Shown here piece after piece: positions 16,814 through 25,089 of a stretch of DNA of 64,000 nucleotides. The stretch covers positions 36,356 to 100,355 of the forward strand of contig NZ_AXBI01000001.1 of assembly GCF_000473325.1 (NCBI RefSeq), read 5' to 3'. A program made the position numbers and the translations under genes. This stretch comes from Leisingera caerulea DSM 24564 (GTDB taxonomy: Bacteria > Pseudomonadota > Alphaproteobacteria > Rhodobacterales > Rhodobacteraceae). Below the pieces are notes generated by a model that was given only the letters and a program-made list of their open reading frames with translations, was not told where the DNA came from and did no database searches. Within the stretch, counting starts at the first letter, position 1, and each line of letters opens with the position of its first letter.

Positions 16814-16873
16814 CCCCGGGGGGAATTAAAGGCGCAGTCGCGCCTATGCCGCCCCGGGAAACGGGCGGTTCAG
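16814..16873 (-). ncRNA. Candidate structured leader (c), upstream of rnk-like paralogue 4
   Basis: Minus-strand leader starting CTGAACCGCCCG. Short hairpin: 16849-16854 with 16863-16868 (CCGCCC/GGGCGG). Competing hairpin: 16815-16821 with 16852-16858 (CCCGGGG/CCCCGGG), extended past a bulge, and containing an inner GGCGC/GCGCC stem at 16831-16843. The leader ends some 220 bases before the gene start. Confidence 0.52.
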
Positions 16874-16882
16874 GAACACAAG

Positions 16883-16910
16883 CCGTATATGATCTCGGTG
16901 AACCAACATG
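16883..16910 (-). promoter_or_regulatory. Conserved upstream block (c), probable promoter
   Basis: Minus-strand block beginning CATGTTGG and ending with TCATATACGG, matching the blocks of leaders (a), (b) and (d) in length and in the CATG and TCAT positions. Confidence 0.4.
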
Positions 16911-17056
16911 CTGGTGAATTAGGTACGGTATGTAAATTAGTCAATCCCGGGCGGTTGCTTTGCGCTGGAACGGGCCGGAAAGCGCTGCTTCAGGCCAAAA
17001 GGTCGCACCCGATGCCTCCGGCTTGAAAAGATCCTTCAGTGTGGCAACATCAGAAC

Positions 17057-17084
17057 CATGTTGTTGTTCAGCCTTCATACGAGG
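17057..17084 (+). promoter_or_regulatory. Conserved upstream block (d), probable promoter of the DUF1127 gene
   Basis: Plus-strand block beginning CATGTTG and ending TTCATACGAGG. It is the only copy facing right. A short hairpin CTGCG/CGCAG lies between it and leader (d). Confidence 0.38.
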
Positions 17085-17108
17085 TTTCTGCGCTTCGCAG
17101 GAAATCTA

Positions 17109-17167
17109 CTGAACCGCCGGTAACCCCGGGCGGGGTGGCTCTTCGCGCCTATCCACGCTTCGGGGTT
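17109..17167 (+). ncRNA. Candidate structured leader (d), upstream of the DUF1127 gene
   Basis: Begins CTGAACCGCC like the other copies. Short hairpin: CCGCCGG at 17114-17120 with CCGGGCGG at 17126-17133, one bulge. Competing hairpin: AACCCCG at 17122-17128 with CGGGGTT at 17161-17167, with an inner GTGG/CCAC pair at 17135-17156. The leader ends about 140 bases before the start codon. Confidence 0.48.
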
Positions 17168-17305
17168 TATATCTGTCTCTCACGACAAAACTAACGGCAC
17201 CTGCCTTTGCGTCTCCGGATCTATCCTCAGTGGTTTGTCAGCCGAGGGGTACTGCCATGCCGGGGTCCAGGTTGCGATCTCAACACCTCCGAGCGGGAGA
17301 ACGAC

Positions 17306-17722
17306 ATGTTGTATCCATATTTTTCACATCGAAACTACACTGCACCCCCCGTGCCTTATGTTCATGCGCAGCTGAAGCGGCGGGCTAAAGCTGGCGGCGA
17401 TGCCATTCGAAGAATGCTGCGCGCCGCGGTACGGCATTGGAGGCGCAGCAGCATGATTGATGCGCTCCAATCTATGGACGACCGGCTTCTGCGTGATATT
17501 GGCGTTTATCGCGGTGAGATTCAGAACTTGGTCGCAGAATTTGACGACCGTGAACTGGGTCTGAAGCCAGTCGGGCCGGGCAACGACCGGTCGAAGGACG
17601 CTAAAATCGTGTATCTGCAGACGGCGTGCATACGCGAGCCTGCCCGCCACCGGCGCTGGTGGCGCGTAGGCTCGCGCAATCACAAGTGTCCAATACTGTC
17701 CATGAAAGGGATACACCGATGA
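17306..17722 (+). CDS. DUF1127 domain protein (138 aa)
   Basis: Contains the arginine-rich DUF1127 motif at residues about 43-75 (WRRSSMIDALQSMDDRLLRDIGV-RGEI), a domain of small alphaproteobacterial proteins linked to stress responses and RNA or phosphate metabolism. Here it sits in a longer protein with a basic N-terminal part rich in Arg and Lys and a tail of about 60 residues. The start at 17306 has GGGAG eight bases upstream; upstream in-frame codons are not preceded by a ribosome site. Its stop overlaps the start of the next small gene as ATGA. It is preceded by leader (d), the same element as at the rnk-like genes. Confidence 0.78.
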   Translation: MLYPYFSHRNYTAPPVPYVHAQLKRRAKAGGDAIRRMLRAAVRHWRRSSMIDALQSMDDRLLRDIGVYRGEIQNLVAEFDDRELGLKPVGPGNDRSKDAKIVYLQTACIREPARHRRWWRVGSRNHKCPILSMKGIHR

Positions 17723-17919
17723 TGATCTGCAATGCCGACTTCGAGGAATTGTTTCCTGCACTGTTTCAAACCGAGCCTGTGCGTGCTGCATGCCCAAGGG
17801 CACAGGTGCCAAGTGCCGAGTGTATCGTCCGGTGGGACGATGACGGCGGACGGCAGGCGACTTCTGTCTGCGGCGCGGAGCTGCAGGCGGCGACGGCCCG
17901 CAAACCAGTTTCGGTCTGA
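17719..17919 (+). CDS. Small protein of unknown function (66 aa)
   Basis: Starts ATGATG inside the stop of the DUF1127 gene, so the two are translationally coupled. The protein is acidic in its first third (MMICNADFEELFPALF), has three cysteines and shows no membrane segment or known motif. Coupling and codon use argue that it is real. I do not recognise a family. An unrelated 160-base gap follows before the UspA gene. Confidence 0.5.
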   Translation: MMICNADFEELFPALFQTEPVRAACPRAQVPSAECIVRWDDDGGRQATSVCGAELQAATARKPVSV

Positions 17920-18080
17920 AAGGATCAGACAGACTCGGTGTTAAAGCCGTCACGAGGTTGGCCAAGGAGGCCCATGCGGCCGCCTTAGGCGGGATTATTG
18001 CTTCAGGGCAGATGTAAAAATCGGCATGCCACATCCGAAAGTGCCAATCGGCAGGCCAGATGTAGTCAGGAGAAAGGACC

Positions 18081-19049
18081 ATGATAGCGACACGAATCCT
18101 TGCGGCAGTGGAGCGGTTTCCGCAAGACGACGCCGTGTTGGTGCGCGGTTTTGAAATAGCAAACCGGCTTGGAGCAGTGCTGACCATCGTTCATGTGATG
18201 GAGCTGCCCGACCATGCAGTGGCCCGGGCGCTGGCCGATACTTTTCGTTGCCAGTCGGACTTCGCAGCCCGCGGCCGGATCGTAGCGGCATTGCGCCGGA
18301 ACGGCATCGGCACGGCCGGCACTGAGATACGCATCGAAGCCGGATCGCCCGCCCAGCGGCTTGTCGAGATCTGCGATGAGTTCGCACCTGAACTTGTCGT
18401 GATGCGGGCAAACCAAAAAACCCGGATCCTCGAAAAGCTGCTTGGTTCGACGACACAGGCAGTACTCGCTGCTGGCACTGTTCCGGTTCTGATTGTGAAA
18501 CAGGCATCCGGTAAACCCTACGGCCGTGTCATTCTCGCGGTTGACGGCCCTGACTATGTGCCAGATGTCTTGACTGTCGTGACAAGCCTGTTGCCCGATG
18601 CCGCGCTGGAACTGGTTCAGGCAGTCAAGGTTCCGCCTCAGCTTGAAGCGGCGATGCTGCGCGTCGGGTTGGCTCAGACAGAACTAACCGCCCACCGCGA
18701 CGCTCTGGCCGACGAGGCCGAAAAACGCCTGGGCTCGCTCACGGCCGGGCTAAGGCACGGCTTAGAATGGCAGGTGCTTCGCGGCGACCCGGCGGAAGAA
18801 CTCATTCGTGTGACGCAGAGCCCGGATACGGACCTGATCACGCTGGGGCCTAACCGGTCCAGTCTGATCCGGTGTGCGTTTACCGGCAGTGTCACGCAGC
18901 GATTGCTGCGCGATGCCGCCTGCGACGTGTTGATCTGCCGCCCGGCAGAGGCTCGCAGCCCGCGCGCGCTGACAACAGAACCGTCAACCCGGCCAGTCCA
19001 CGGCCAACAATCCTTACCACTCTATCAAGGGGGCACCTATGACCACTAA
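18081..19049 (+). CDS. Tandem universal stress protein, UspA family (322 aa)
   Basis: Two Usp domains in one chain, residues about 1-145 and 150-300. Each has the beta-alpha Rossmann-like fold; the first ends in VVMRANQKTRILEKLLGSTTQAVLAAGTVPVLIVK-type sequence, the second in the parallel ITLGPNRSSLIRCAFTGSVTQRLLRDAACDVLICR. The G-2x-G-9x-G(S/T) ATP motif is only partly kept in either half. The ribosome site AGGAGAAAGG precedes the ATG. Usp proteins protect cells during starvation, oxidative or membrane stress. The stop overlaps the beginning of the dps pseudogene by 11 bases, so both were once one operon. Confidence 0.9.
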   Translation: MIATRILAAVERFPQDDAVLVRGFEIANRLGAVLTIVHVMELPDHAVARALADTFRCQSDFAARGRIVAALRRNGIGTAGTEIRIEAGSPAQRLVEICDEFAPELVVMRANQKTRILEKLLGSTTQAVLAAGTVPVLIVKQASGKPYGRVILAVDGPDYVPDVLTVVTSLLPDAALELVQAVKVPPQLEAAMLRVGLAQTELTAHRDALADEAEKRLGSLTAGLRHGLEWQVLRGDPAEELIRVTQSPDTDLITLGPNRSSLIRCAFTGSVTQRLLRDAACDVLICRPAEARSPRALTTEPSTRPVHGQQSLPLYQGGTYDH

Positions 19050-19533
19050 ACTGAAACAAAACCCGTCAGCCGAACATGCCAAGGCTGATATTCCGAACAC
19101 TGCGTCCGTAACGGAGGCGCTGTCCGAGGTCCTGGCGGAGACTTACCGGCTGGTCCTGAAATCCCATACCTACCATTGGAATGTGACGGGCCCGCTGTTT
19201 TTCTAAATCCACGAGATGACCGAGACTCAATACACCGACATGTTCGCCGCGGCGGATGTGCTGGCCGAAAGGATAAGGGCGCTGGGTAAGCCCGCTTCGG
19301 TGAATCCGGCGGCACTGGTCGCAGGACCAGGCTGACAGGATCCCTATGCGAAACTTTCAGCGAACGAAATGGTCAGGGATCTTCTGTCCGACCATGAAAG
19401 GCTGGCTCAGCACATGCGCGCCCTTGTCGAGACCGCAGAAGCCGCAAAAGATCCTGTGACAGCAGATCTCGCAACCGAACGCGCGGCATTTCACGAGAAA
19501 GCCGCCTGGATGCTCCGCGCCACGGCTGCGTAG
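19039..19533 (+). pseudogene. dps: dps/ferritin-like DNA protection protein, two in-frame stops
   Basis: Translation from 19039 gives a full-length Dps (164 codons) with the ferroxidase helix SHTYHWNVTGPLF, the ETQYTDMFAAADVLAERI helix and the C-terminal DHERLAQHMR and AAFHEKAAWMLR helices. It is broken by TAA at 19204-19206 and TGA at 19333-19335. Frame is kept throughout and both stops fit single C-to-T type transitions (for example CAA to TAA and TGG or CGA to TGA). A Dps normally stores iron and shields DNA in stationary phase. Two nonsense changes without any indel suggest recent loss. Stop readthrough is unlikely with two different stop codons. Confidence 0.88.
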
Positions 19534-19686
19534 ACGCACCCAGTTACAGCGGATAGCAGCAGATCAGCCCTGGCCATGGCCGGGGCTTTTGCATCACACG
19601 GTTCCTGCAAGCGTCGATTTTCGCTATACAGAGACTTAAAAACGGCCTGAACCGTCAGAAGGAGAAAATAGATCCCGGACCGATCC

Positions 19687-20973
19687 ATGGCCCCTAACCT
19701 TCGCAGGCTGCTGGCCCCTGTAAAATCCCTCCTTGGCGGCACGGTCGCTTTCATGGCTGGGAACAGCCTGCTTGGCGTTGTGCTGCCGCTTCGCATGGAA
19801 GCGGCAGACTATCCGGTGGCATTAACCGGTATGATCATGGCGGCATATTATCTGGGACTGGCCTTTGGAGGATTCAAAGCCAAACACGTCATCCTCCGGA
19901 TCGGACATATCCGCGCCTTCTCGACTTTTGCGGCGCTGACCGCCGCAACGTGCCTTGCCTATGCGTTCTTCTTTAACCCGTTTGCATGGATAATTTTTCG
20001 GATTGTCAACGGCTTCTGTATCGCCGGGATGACAACCTCGATCGAGAGCTGGCTTAATGACCGCAGCAGCAACGAAACCCGCGGCCGCGTGCTTGGGTCT
20101 TACATGCTGACTTTCTACCTTGCGATTGCACTGGGCCAGACTTTAATAAACGTCGCCCCGGTGAGCGGCGATGACCATCTGCTGATCGCTTCGGCCCTGA
20201 TCGGGTTGTCGCTTATGCCCATAGCCCTCACGGGACTTGGTGAACCAAACCTCGGCGAGCTTCGCGTTCTGGGCGTGAAAAAGCTATACGAGGCGTCACG
20301 GGTTGGCGTGGTTGGCGCGGGTGTCGCCGGAATGCTTGTTGGCTCATTCTATGCGATGGGTGTCGTCTTTGCCCGCCAAATCGGCATGAGCGTGACGGAA
20401 GCTGCCCTGTTCATGAGTGTCGTTGTGCTTGGGGGGCTTGGCTTTCAGATGCCCGTCGGCATTCTGGCTGACAAGTTTGATCGTCGTATTGTCATGTCCT
20501 GTATGCTGATCGGCGTCGGAGCGTCATGGGGGCTATTGTCGGGTTCGATTGCAAATGGGGTACCATTGGCCGTCTTGATGGTCATGGCATTGGCGTTTGG
20601 CGGCGCAATCAGCAGCGTCTATCCGCTATGCGTTGCGCAAACTTTCGATCGGCTGGACCGGAAATATTATGTCGCGGCATCTGGGCGTCTGTTGATGGTT
20701 TATTCCATCGGAGCGACAATCGGCCCGCTGTTCGCATCGGCGCTCATGGCGGTTTACGGCCCTTCTTCGTTCTTCCTGTTCGAATCCGCCATCGCGATAG
20801 CGTACGCGATTTTTGTCCTTTTCAGCGTCAAGGCGGGGCCCGAATTGCCCGCCGATGGACGAGAGAAGTTTGTGCCGCTTCCTGATATATCGCCAGTTGC
20901 CATGGGGTTGGATCCGCGCACGGAACCGGAGCTATCGACGCCTGACAGTCAGGCAAATGATACAGTTGGCTAA
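19687..20973 (+). CDS. MFS transporter, YcaD-like (428 aa)
   Basis: Major facilitator with twelve predicted helices. The first half has GTVAFMAGNSLLGVVLPLRM and the A-like loop YYLGLAFGGFKAKHVI-RIGHIRAF; the helix-5 segment FRIVNGFCIAGMTTSIESWLND is characteristic of the YcaD/YfkF branch, whose SWLN motif is well kept. The second half carries the DKFDRRIV loop. Substrate unknown. The first ATG at 19687 has only a distant GGAG (about 25 bases), so the start may be slightly different. It ends the stress island and converges on the cyclo-ligase gene across a 9-bp hairpin. Confidence 0.88.
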   Translation: MAPNLRRLLAPVKSLLGGTVAFMAGNSLLGVVLPLRMEAADYPVALTGMIMAAYYLGLAFGGFKAKHVILRIGHIRAFSTFAALTAATCLAYAFFFNPFAWIIFRIVNGFCIAGMTTSIESWLNDRSSNETRGRVLGSYMLTFYLAIALGQTLINVAPVSGDDHLLIASALIGLSLMPIALTGLGEPNLGELRVLGVKKLYEASRVGVVGAGVAGMLVGSFYAMGVVFARQIGMSVTEAALFMSVVVLGGLGFQMPVGILADKFDRRIVMSCMLIGVGASWGLLSGSIANGVPLAVLMVMALAFGGAISSVYPLCVAQTFDRLDRKYYVAASGRLLMVYSIGATIGPLFASALMAVYGPSSFFLFESAIAIAYAIFVLFSVKAGPELPADGREKFVPLPDISPVAMGLDPRTEPELSTPDSQANDTVG

Positions 20974-21008
20974 TACCGTCCCCCAGTGATTTCTAAGCCT
21001 GCTCCAAC

Positions 21009-21034
21009 TTTCCCGCCGCTGCGATGGCGGGAAA
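21009..21034. terminator. Bidirectional hairpin between convergent genes
   Basis: TTTCCCGCC pairs perfectly with GGCGGGAAA across an eight-base loop, with A/T-rich edges on each side. It lies between the stops of the MFS gene and the convergent cyclo-ligase gene, so it can serve both. Confidence 0.65.
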
Positions 21035-21078
21035 ACGTGAACCAAAGTTCAGAACCGCTGTGGCTATGAAAAGACATC

Positions 21079-21771
21079 TTAGTACCCCAGCCGCTCGCCA
21101 GATTCAGTCAAAACGACATCCAGCGGAATGTCATGCGGCTGCGGATGGATTGTCTGAAGCTCCGCGCTGTCCAGCCCGATGCCGATGGCAAAGGGGCGCG
21201 GCGCCAGGGCCGCCAGGGTGCGGTCGAAATAGCCGCCGCCATAGCCCAGCCGGTAGCCGCCGGGCGCCCAGCCCACCAGCGGAGCAAGGACGATGCCGGG
21301 GGTCAGCGCCGGCGCTTCGGGCGGCGGAACCGGGATGTTCCAGTCGCCGCGCACCAACCGGGTTTCCGGCGTCCACAGGCGGAACACCAGCGGCGCGGCC
21401 TTGGTCTCGACAATGGGCAGGGCAATCGTGGCGCCCCCGGCGTGCAGCTCCGCCATCAGCGGGCGCAGATTGGGTTCGCCCTTGATCGGCCAGTAGAAGG
21501 AGATGACGTGCCCGTCCGCGCCGCCGAACCGGGACCGGAGCAGCTGCCGCAAATGCCCGGACAGCGCGTCCCCGGCCGCCTGGCGTTCGGCAACCGTCAG
21601 GGCGAGCCGTTCCGCGCGCAGCCGGCTGCGTTCGGACTTGCGCCAGCGGGCAATGTCCGCGGCGTGCCGGGCGGCGGCGGCCTGGGGATCGTAAAGGCCA
21701 GTTTCCTCCGCCATGCAGGGCGAAGAAGCGTAGCCCTTGGCGGCGGGCGGGGTGCTGGGGGGCTTGCTCAT
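21079..21771 (-). CDS. 5-formyltetrahydrofolate cyclo-ligase family protein (230 aa), copy 1
   Basis: YgfA-type enzyme that converts 5-formyl-THF to 5,10-methenyl-THF with ATP. Recognised by RLRAERLALTVAERQ, the FYWPIKGEPNLRPLM strand, VPPPEAPALTPGIVLAPLVGWAPGGYRLGYGGGYFDRTLA (the phosphate-binding and folate region) and the C-terminal IPLDVVLTE. It carries a 40-residue N-terminal extension with YASSPCMAEE that the second copy in the window also has. The start overlaps the nitronate monooxygenase stop as ATGA. The pairing with a flavin oxidoreductase suggests a special rather than general folate role, perhaps repair of oxidised or nitrosated folate; that is speculation. Confidence 0.87.
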   Translation of the reverse strand: MSKPPSTPPAAKGYASSPCMAEETGLYDPQAAAARHAADIARWRKSERSRLRAERLALTVAERQAAGDALSGHLRQLLRSRFGGADGHVISFYWPIKGEPNLRPLMAELHAGGATIALPIVETKAAPLVFRLWTPETRLVRGDWNIPVPPPEAPALTPGIVLAPLVGWAPGGYRLGYGGGYFDRTLAALAPRPFAIGIGLDSAELQTIHPQPHDIPLDVVLTESGERLGY

Positions 21772-22796
21772 CCGGTTGCTCCGCTGCGGGGCGAGAGGGG
21801 CCGTCCGAGGACATGCTCTGCGCCGCTGATGATGTCCGCGATACGCTCGGCTGCCGGCACGATCCCGCGGATGGCGCCCGCCCCCTGGCCTGCAAACAGG
21901 GCCATCGCCTCGAGGTCGCCGGTGGTGGTGCGCAGCGGGGAATCGGTGCTGTACCGCAGCCGCGGCTGGCTGCCGTCCCAAGCGATTTCCTCACGCGGGA
22001 GAGCGTCGGGATCGTGGCCCATATAGGCGCCGCCGAGCGCCTTGGTGACGCTGTTCTCCAGCACCCGCACCGCCGCGCCCGCGGGCCAGTTCAGCACGAA
22101 GACATCGGTCAGGACGGTGTCGGCGCCGGTGGCGGCGGCAACGCGGTCCTTGTGGTAGCGGTAAGCAAAGGATTCAGCCGTTGCAAGAAAGGCGGTGCCG
22201 CACTGGATCCCGGCGGCGCCCATGGCCAAGAAAGCGGCCAGATCCCCGCCGGTGGACAGGCCGCCCGAAGCGACGACCGGGATAGACACCGCTTCCAGGA
22301 TTTCTTCCGTCAGGCCGCGGAGCGGATGACGGCCGTGGACATGGCCGCCGGCCTCGATGCCCTGGGCGATGATCACGTCGGCGCCGGCGGCCTCTGCGGC
22401 GCGCGCGGCCTCAACGGTGCCGACCTGGTGCAGAACCAGGCGGCCCGCCGCTTTTACCCGGGCCACGGTTTCGGGCATGACATCCCAGAAGAAGGTAAAG
22501 ACGGGAACGCCGAGATCGAGGCAGCACCCGATCTGCGCATCGAGCAGGGCGGGTTCGGTTGCCGCAGGGATCACATTCACCGCAAAGGGGCGGTCTGTGG
22601 CGGCCCTGAGCCGGGTGACCTCCTCGGTGATCAGAGCCGGGCTTTCGCGCACCATGCCCAGCATGCCGAAGCCGCCGGCATTGGTCACGGCGGCGGCCAG
22701 TTCCCAGCGGGACACGCCGCCCATGCCCGCCAGGAGGATGGGGTAATCGCTGCCCAGCAGGCCGCAGAGGGGGGTTGCAGCAGCGAAAGTCGTCAT
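21768..22796 (-). CDS. Nitronate monooxygenase family flavoprotein (342 aa), copy 1
   Basis: FMN-dependent TIM-barrel enzyme of the 2-nitropropane dioxygenase/NMO family: LAGMGGVSRWELAAAVTNAGGFGMLG at the N-terminus, FTFFWD, VDVIIAQGIEAGGHVHG with the conserved His, SGGLSTGGDLAAFLAMGAAGIQCGTAF for phosphate binding. Such enzymes oxidise alkyl nitronates, but many are general NAD(P)H-dependent flavin oxidoreductases. Start at 22796 is set by AGGAG about eight bases upstream. It forms a two-gene operon with the cyclo-ligase. A paralogous pair in the same order is at 44450-46188. Confidence 0.87.
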   Translation of the reverse strand: MTTFAAATPLCGLLGSDYPILLAGMGGVSRWELAAAVTNAGGFGMLGMVRESPALITEEVTRLRAATDRPFAVNVIPAATEPALLDAQIGCCLDLGVPVFTFFWDVMPETVARVKAAGRLVLHQVGTVEAARAAEAAGADVIIAQGIEAGGHVHGRHPLRGLTEEILEAVSIPVVASGGLSTGGDLAAFLAMGAAGIQCGTAFLATAESFAYRYHKDRVAAATGADTVLTDVFVLNWPAGAAVRVLENSVTKALGGAYMGHDPDALPREEIAWDGSQPRLRYSTDSPLRTTTGDLEAMALFAGQGAGAIRGIVPAAERIADIISGAEHVLGRPLSPRSGATG

Positions 22797-22931
22797 CTGC
22801 GTTTCTCCTGTGCCGTGCAAGCGGTCACGCCGCCTGCAATCTGCGCGTTAGGGTGGGCCGGGCCGCGCCGCGCGTCAAGCGGCAGGGCCGGTTTCCACTG
22901 TCGCTGGTCTGGTGCCGGGACTGCCGGGCGC

Positions 22932-23816
22932 TTAGTCCAGCGGGGCGAAGAAGGCTTTGGCAAAGGCGGTGAACGCCTGGATGACAGGCTGTTTCAGCGC
23001 GGCGCCGCGATGGGCAAGTGCAATTTGATGCGGCGGCGGATGGCCGGAGAGCGGCACCCGGACGACCGGATTGCCATCATAGCACAACCCGTCAGGCAGG
23101 TCGGTGGCCAGCAGGCCGGCGCCGAACCCGTTGGCCACCATCGACCGCAGCATCTCGATCGAGCCGGTCTCTTGGGCCACCCGCACCGGAAACCTAGCGT
23201 TCTGCAGCAGGGACAGGAAATAGCCGCGGCTGTGCGGCAGGTTCATCAGGATGATTGGCTCCTGCGCCAGGTCTTCGGCGCTGACGCCGGGCTGACGGGC
23301 CAGCCTGTGCCCCGGCGGCAGCAGCGCATAGGGTTCGGCGGCCATCAGCGGAATGATGGCGAAATCCGACGGAACCCCGAAATCATAGAGCAGCGCGAGG
23401 TCGATCCGGCCTTCGCTGAGCCAGTCGAACAGCGTTTGCAAGTCTCCTTCGAGGATGCGGATCTCCGCGCCGGGGCGGGTGTCCATGAAGCGGCGCACTA
23501 GCTGCGGCGCATAGCGGGGGCCCAGGGTGGAAAACACACCAAGGTTCAGGAACTCCGGCGTCCCTTCGCCGCCGCTCAGCACCCAGCGCGCCTGCTTCTC
23601 CAGTTCGCGCAGCTGGGCAACCTTATGCTGCCCGAACGCCGTCAGCTCCATCCCGCGGCCGGGGATGCGGACAAAGAGCTTCTGGCCGAACACCTCCTCG
23701 CAGCGGGCGATGGCCAGCGACACCGAGGGCTGCGAGGTGTTCAGCGCGCGGCTGGCCGCCGCGGTGCTGCCGGTGTCGGCCACGGCCAGCAGGACTTCGA
23801 CCTGGCGGAAGTTCAA
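22932..23816 (-). CDS. LysR family regulator (294 aa)
   Basis: N-terminal winged helix (NFRQVEVLLAVADTGSTAAASRALNTSQPSVSLAIARCEEVFG) and LysR substrate domain. TTG at 23816 (LNFRQVE) is preferred because it gives the usual LysR length; the open frame continues to 23933 but would then overlap the divergent gene. It faces away from the CoA-transferase gene with under 100 bases between, so it most likely activates that operon in the presence of its substrate. The inverted repeat GGTAT/ATACC lies right at this start. Confidence 0.88.
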   Translation of the reverse strand: MNFRQVEVLLAVADTGSTAAASRALNTSQPSVSLAIARCEEVFGQKLFVRIPGRGMELTAFGQHKVAQLRELEKQARWVLSGGEGTPEFLNLGVFSTLGPRYAPQLVRRFMDTRPGAEIRILEGDLQTLFDWLSEGRIDLALLYDFGVPSDFAIIPLMAAEPYALLPPGHRLARQPGVSAEDLAQEPIILMNLPHSRGYFLSLLQNARFPVRVAQETGSIEMLRSMVANGFGAGLLATDLPDGLCYDGNPVVRVPLSGHPPPHQIALAHRGAALKQPVIQAFTAFAKAFFAPLD

Positions 23817-23817
23817 T

Positions 23818-23839
23818 GGTATATTCAAGTTGGAATACC
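23818..23839. promoter_or_regulatory. Inverted repeat in the LysR/CoA-transferase divergent region
   Basis: GGTAT at 23818-23822 and ATACC at 23835-23839 form an inverted repeat with a 12-base centre, in the divergent promoter. Position suits a LysR site, but T-N11-A spacing is not exact. Confidence 0.35.
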
Positions 23840-23913
23840 CTTTATACAGATCCTGTATTTCCTGATATATCTCAATGGACGCTATCCTGCAGCAAGCAAT
23901 TGATGGGGGAAGC

Positions 23914-25089
23914 ATGTTCGACAATAACGCCACCGCAGGCCGCAGGCCGCTGGAGGGGGTCCGGGTGCTGGACTTTTCCCGCGTTCTGGCCGGTCCCTAC
24001 TGCACCGCGCTGATGGCCGACCTTGGCGCGGAAGTGATCAAGGTGGAACCGCCCGCGGGCGATGACTACCGCCACATCGGCCCCTTCAGGGACGGCGAAA
24101 GCCTGCTGTTCCAGTCGGTGAATCGCGGCAAGAAATCCATCGTTCTGGACCTGAAATCCGCAGAAGGCGCGGCGGCGGCCCGGGCGCTGGCGGCGGAGAG
24201 CGATGTTTTGATCGAGAATTTCCGCCCCGGCGTGATGGAGCGGTTCGGGCTGGGCCGGGAGGCATTGTGCGCGGCCTGTCCGCAGCTGGTCTATGTCTCG
24301 GTGTCCGGGTTCGGCCAGACCGGCCCGAACCGGATGCTGCCGGCCTATGACATCATCATCCAGGCGATGAGCGGGCTGATGGACGTGACCGGCGCCGAGG
24401 ACGGCCCGCCGATGATGGCCGGGGACGCCTTTGCCGATGTGGCGGGCGGCCTGTTCGCGGCCTTCGGGGCGATGGTGGCGCTGTTCGACCGCGCCCGAAG
24501 CGGCCGGGGGCGGCATGTCGACCTGGCGCTGTACGATTCGCTGGTGTCGATGATGCCGGTGCTGGCCTGCCGGGCGCTGATGGCCGGGGAGACGCCGAAG
24601 CGGACCGGCAGCAAGCACGCGCTGTCGGCGCCCTTTGGCACCTATCCGGCCAGGGACGGCAGTTTTACCGTCGCGGTGCTGAACGACCGGCTGTTTGCAA
24701 AGTTCGCGGCGGCCATCGGCGCGCCGGAACTGGCGGAGGATCCGCGGTTCGCCAGCGACAGCCAGCGGCGGCAGAATGAGCCGGCGCTGGCGCAGCATAT
24801 CGAAAGCTGGGCCGCGGTCCGGGACGTGCAGAGCGTCGCCGCGCTGCTGTCCGAGGAGGGTATCCCGGCCGCGGCCCTGAGTTCGGTGCCGGAGGCCTGG
24901 GCGTCGCCGCAGGCGCAGGCGCGGGAGCTGGCAACGCCCGTCACCCATCCCGCGCTCGGCACGCTGAGCGTGCCGGAACAGCCGGTTCATTTCAGCGCCG
25001 CGCCGCGCGGCGGCCGTCAGGCAGCCCCGGGACTGGGGGCGCATACAGAGGAAATCCTGCATCGGCTGAAGGAAGGAGAGACCAAATGA
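23914..25089 (+). CDS. CaiB/BaiF family CoA-transferase (391 aa)
   Basis: Class III CoA-transferase, moving CoA between carboxylates: LEGVRVLDFSRVLAGPYCTALMADLGAEVIKVEPP at the N-terminus, FGQTGP and the RHVDLALYDS segment whose Asp is the catalytic carboxylate of the family. Length matches the usual 390-400 residues. GGGGGAAGC upstream favours the ATG at 23914 over one 39 bases earlier. It overlaps the acyl-CoA dehydrogenase gene by four bases. The two together would activate and desaturate a short or branched carboxylic acid; which one cannot be told. Confidence 0.9.
   Translation: MFDNNATAGRRPLEGVRVLDFSRVLAGPYCTALMADLGAEVIKVEPPAGDDYRHIGPFRDGESLLFQSVNRGKKSIVLDLKSAEGAAAARALAAESDVLIENFRPGVMERFGLGREALCAACPQLVYVSVSGFGQTGPNRMLPAYDIIIQAMSGLMDVTGAEDGPPMMAGDAFADVAGGLFAAFGAMVALFDRARSGRGRHVDLALYDSLVSMMPVLACRALMAGETPKRTGSKHALSAPFGTYPARDGSFTVAVLNDRLFAKFAAAIGAPELAEDPRFASDSQRRQNEPALAQHIESWAAVRDVQSVAALLSEEGIPAAALSSVPEAWASPQAQARELATPVTHPALGTLSVPEQPVHFSAAPRGGRQAAPGLGAHTEEILHRLKEGETK

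Noticed and set aside
19204..19335. Recoding (stop readthrough or selenocysteine) in dps
   Set aside because: Two different stop codons, no nearby structure or recoding gene; nonsense mutation is simpler.
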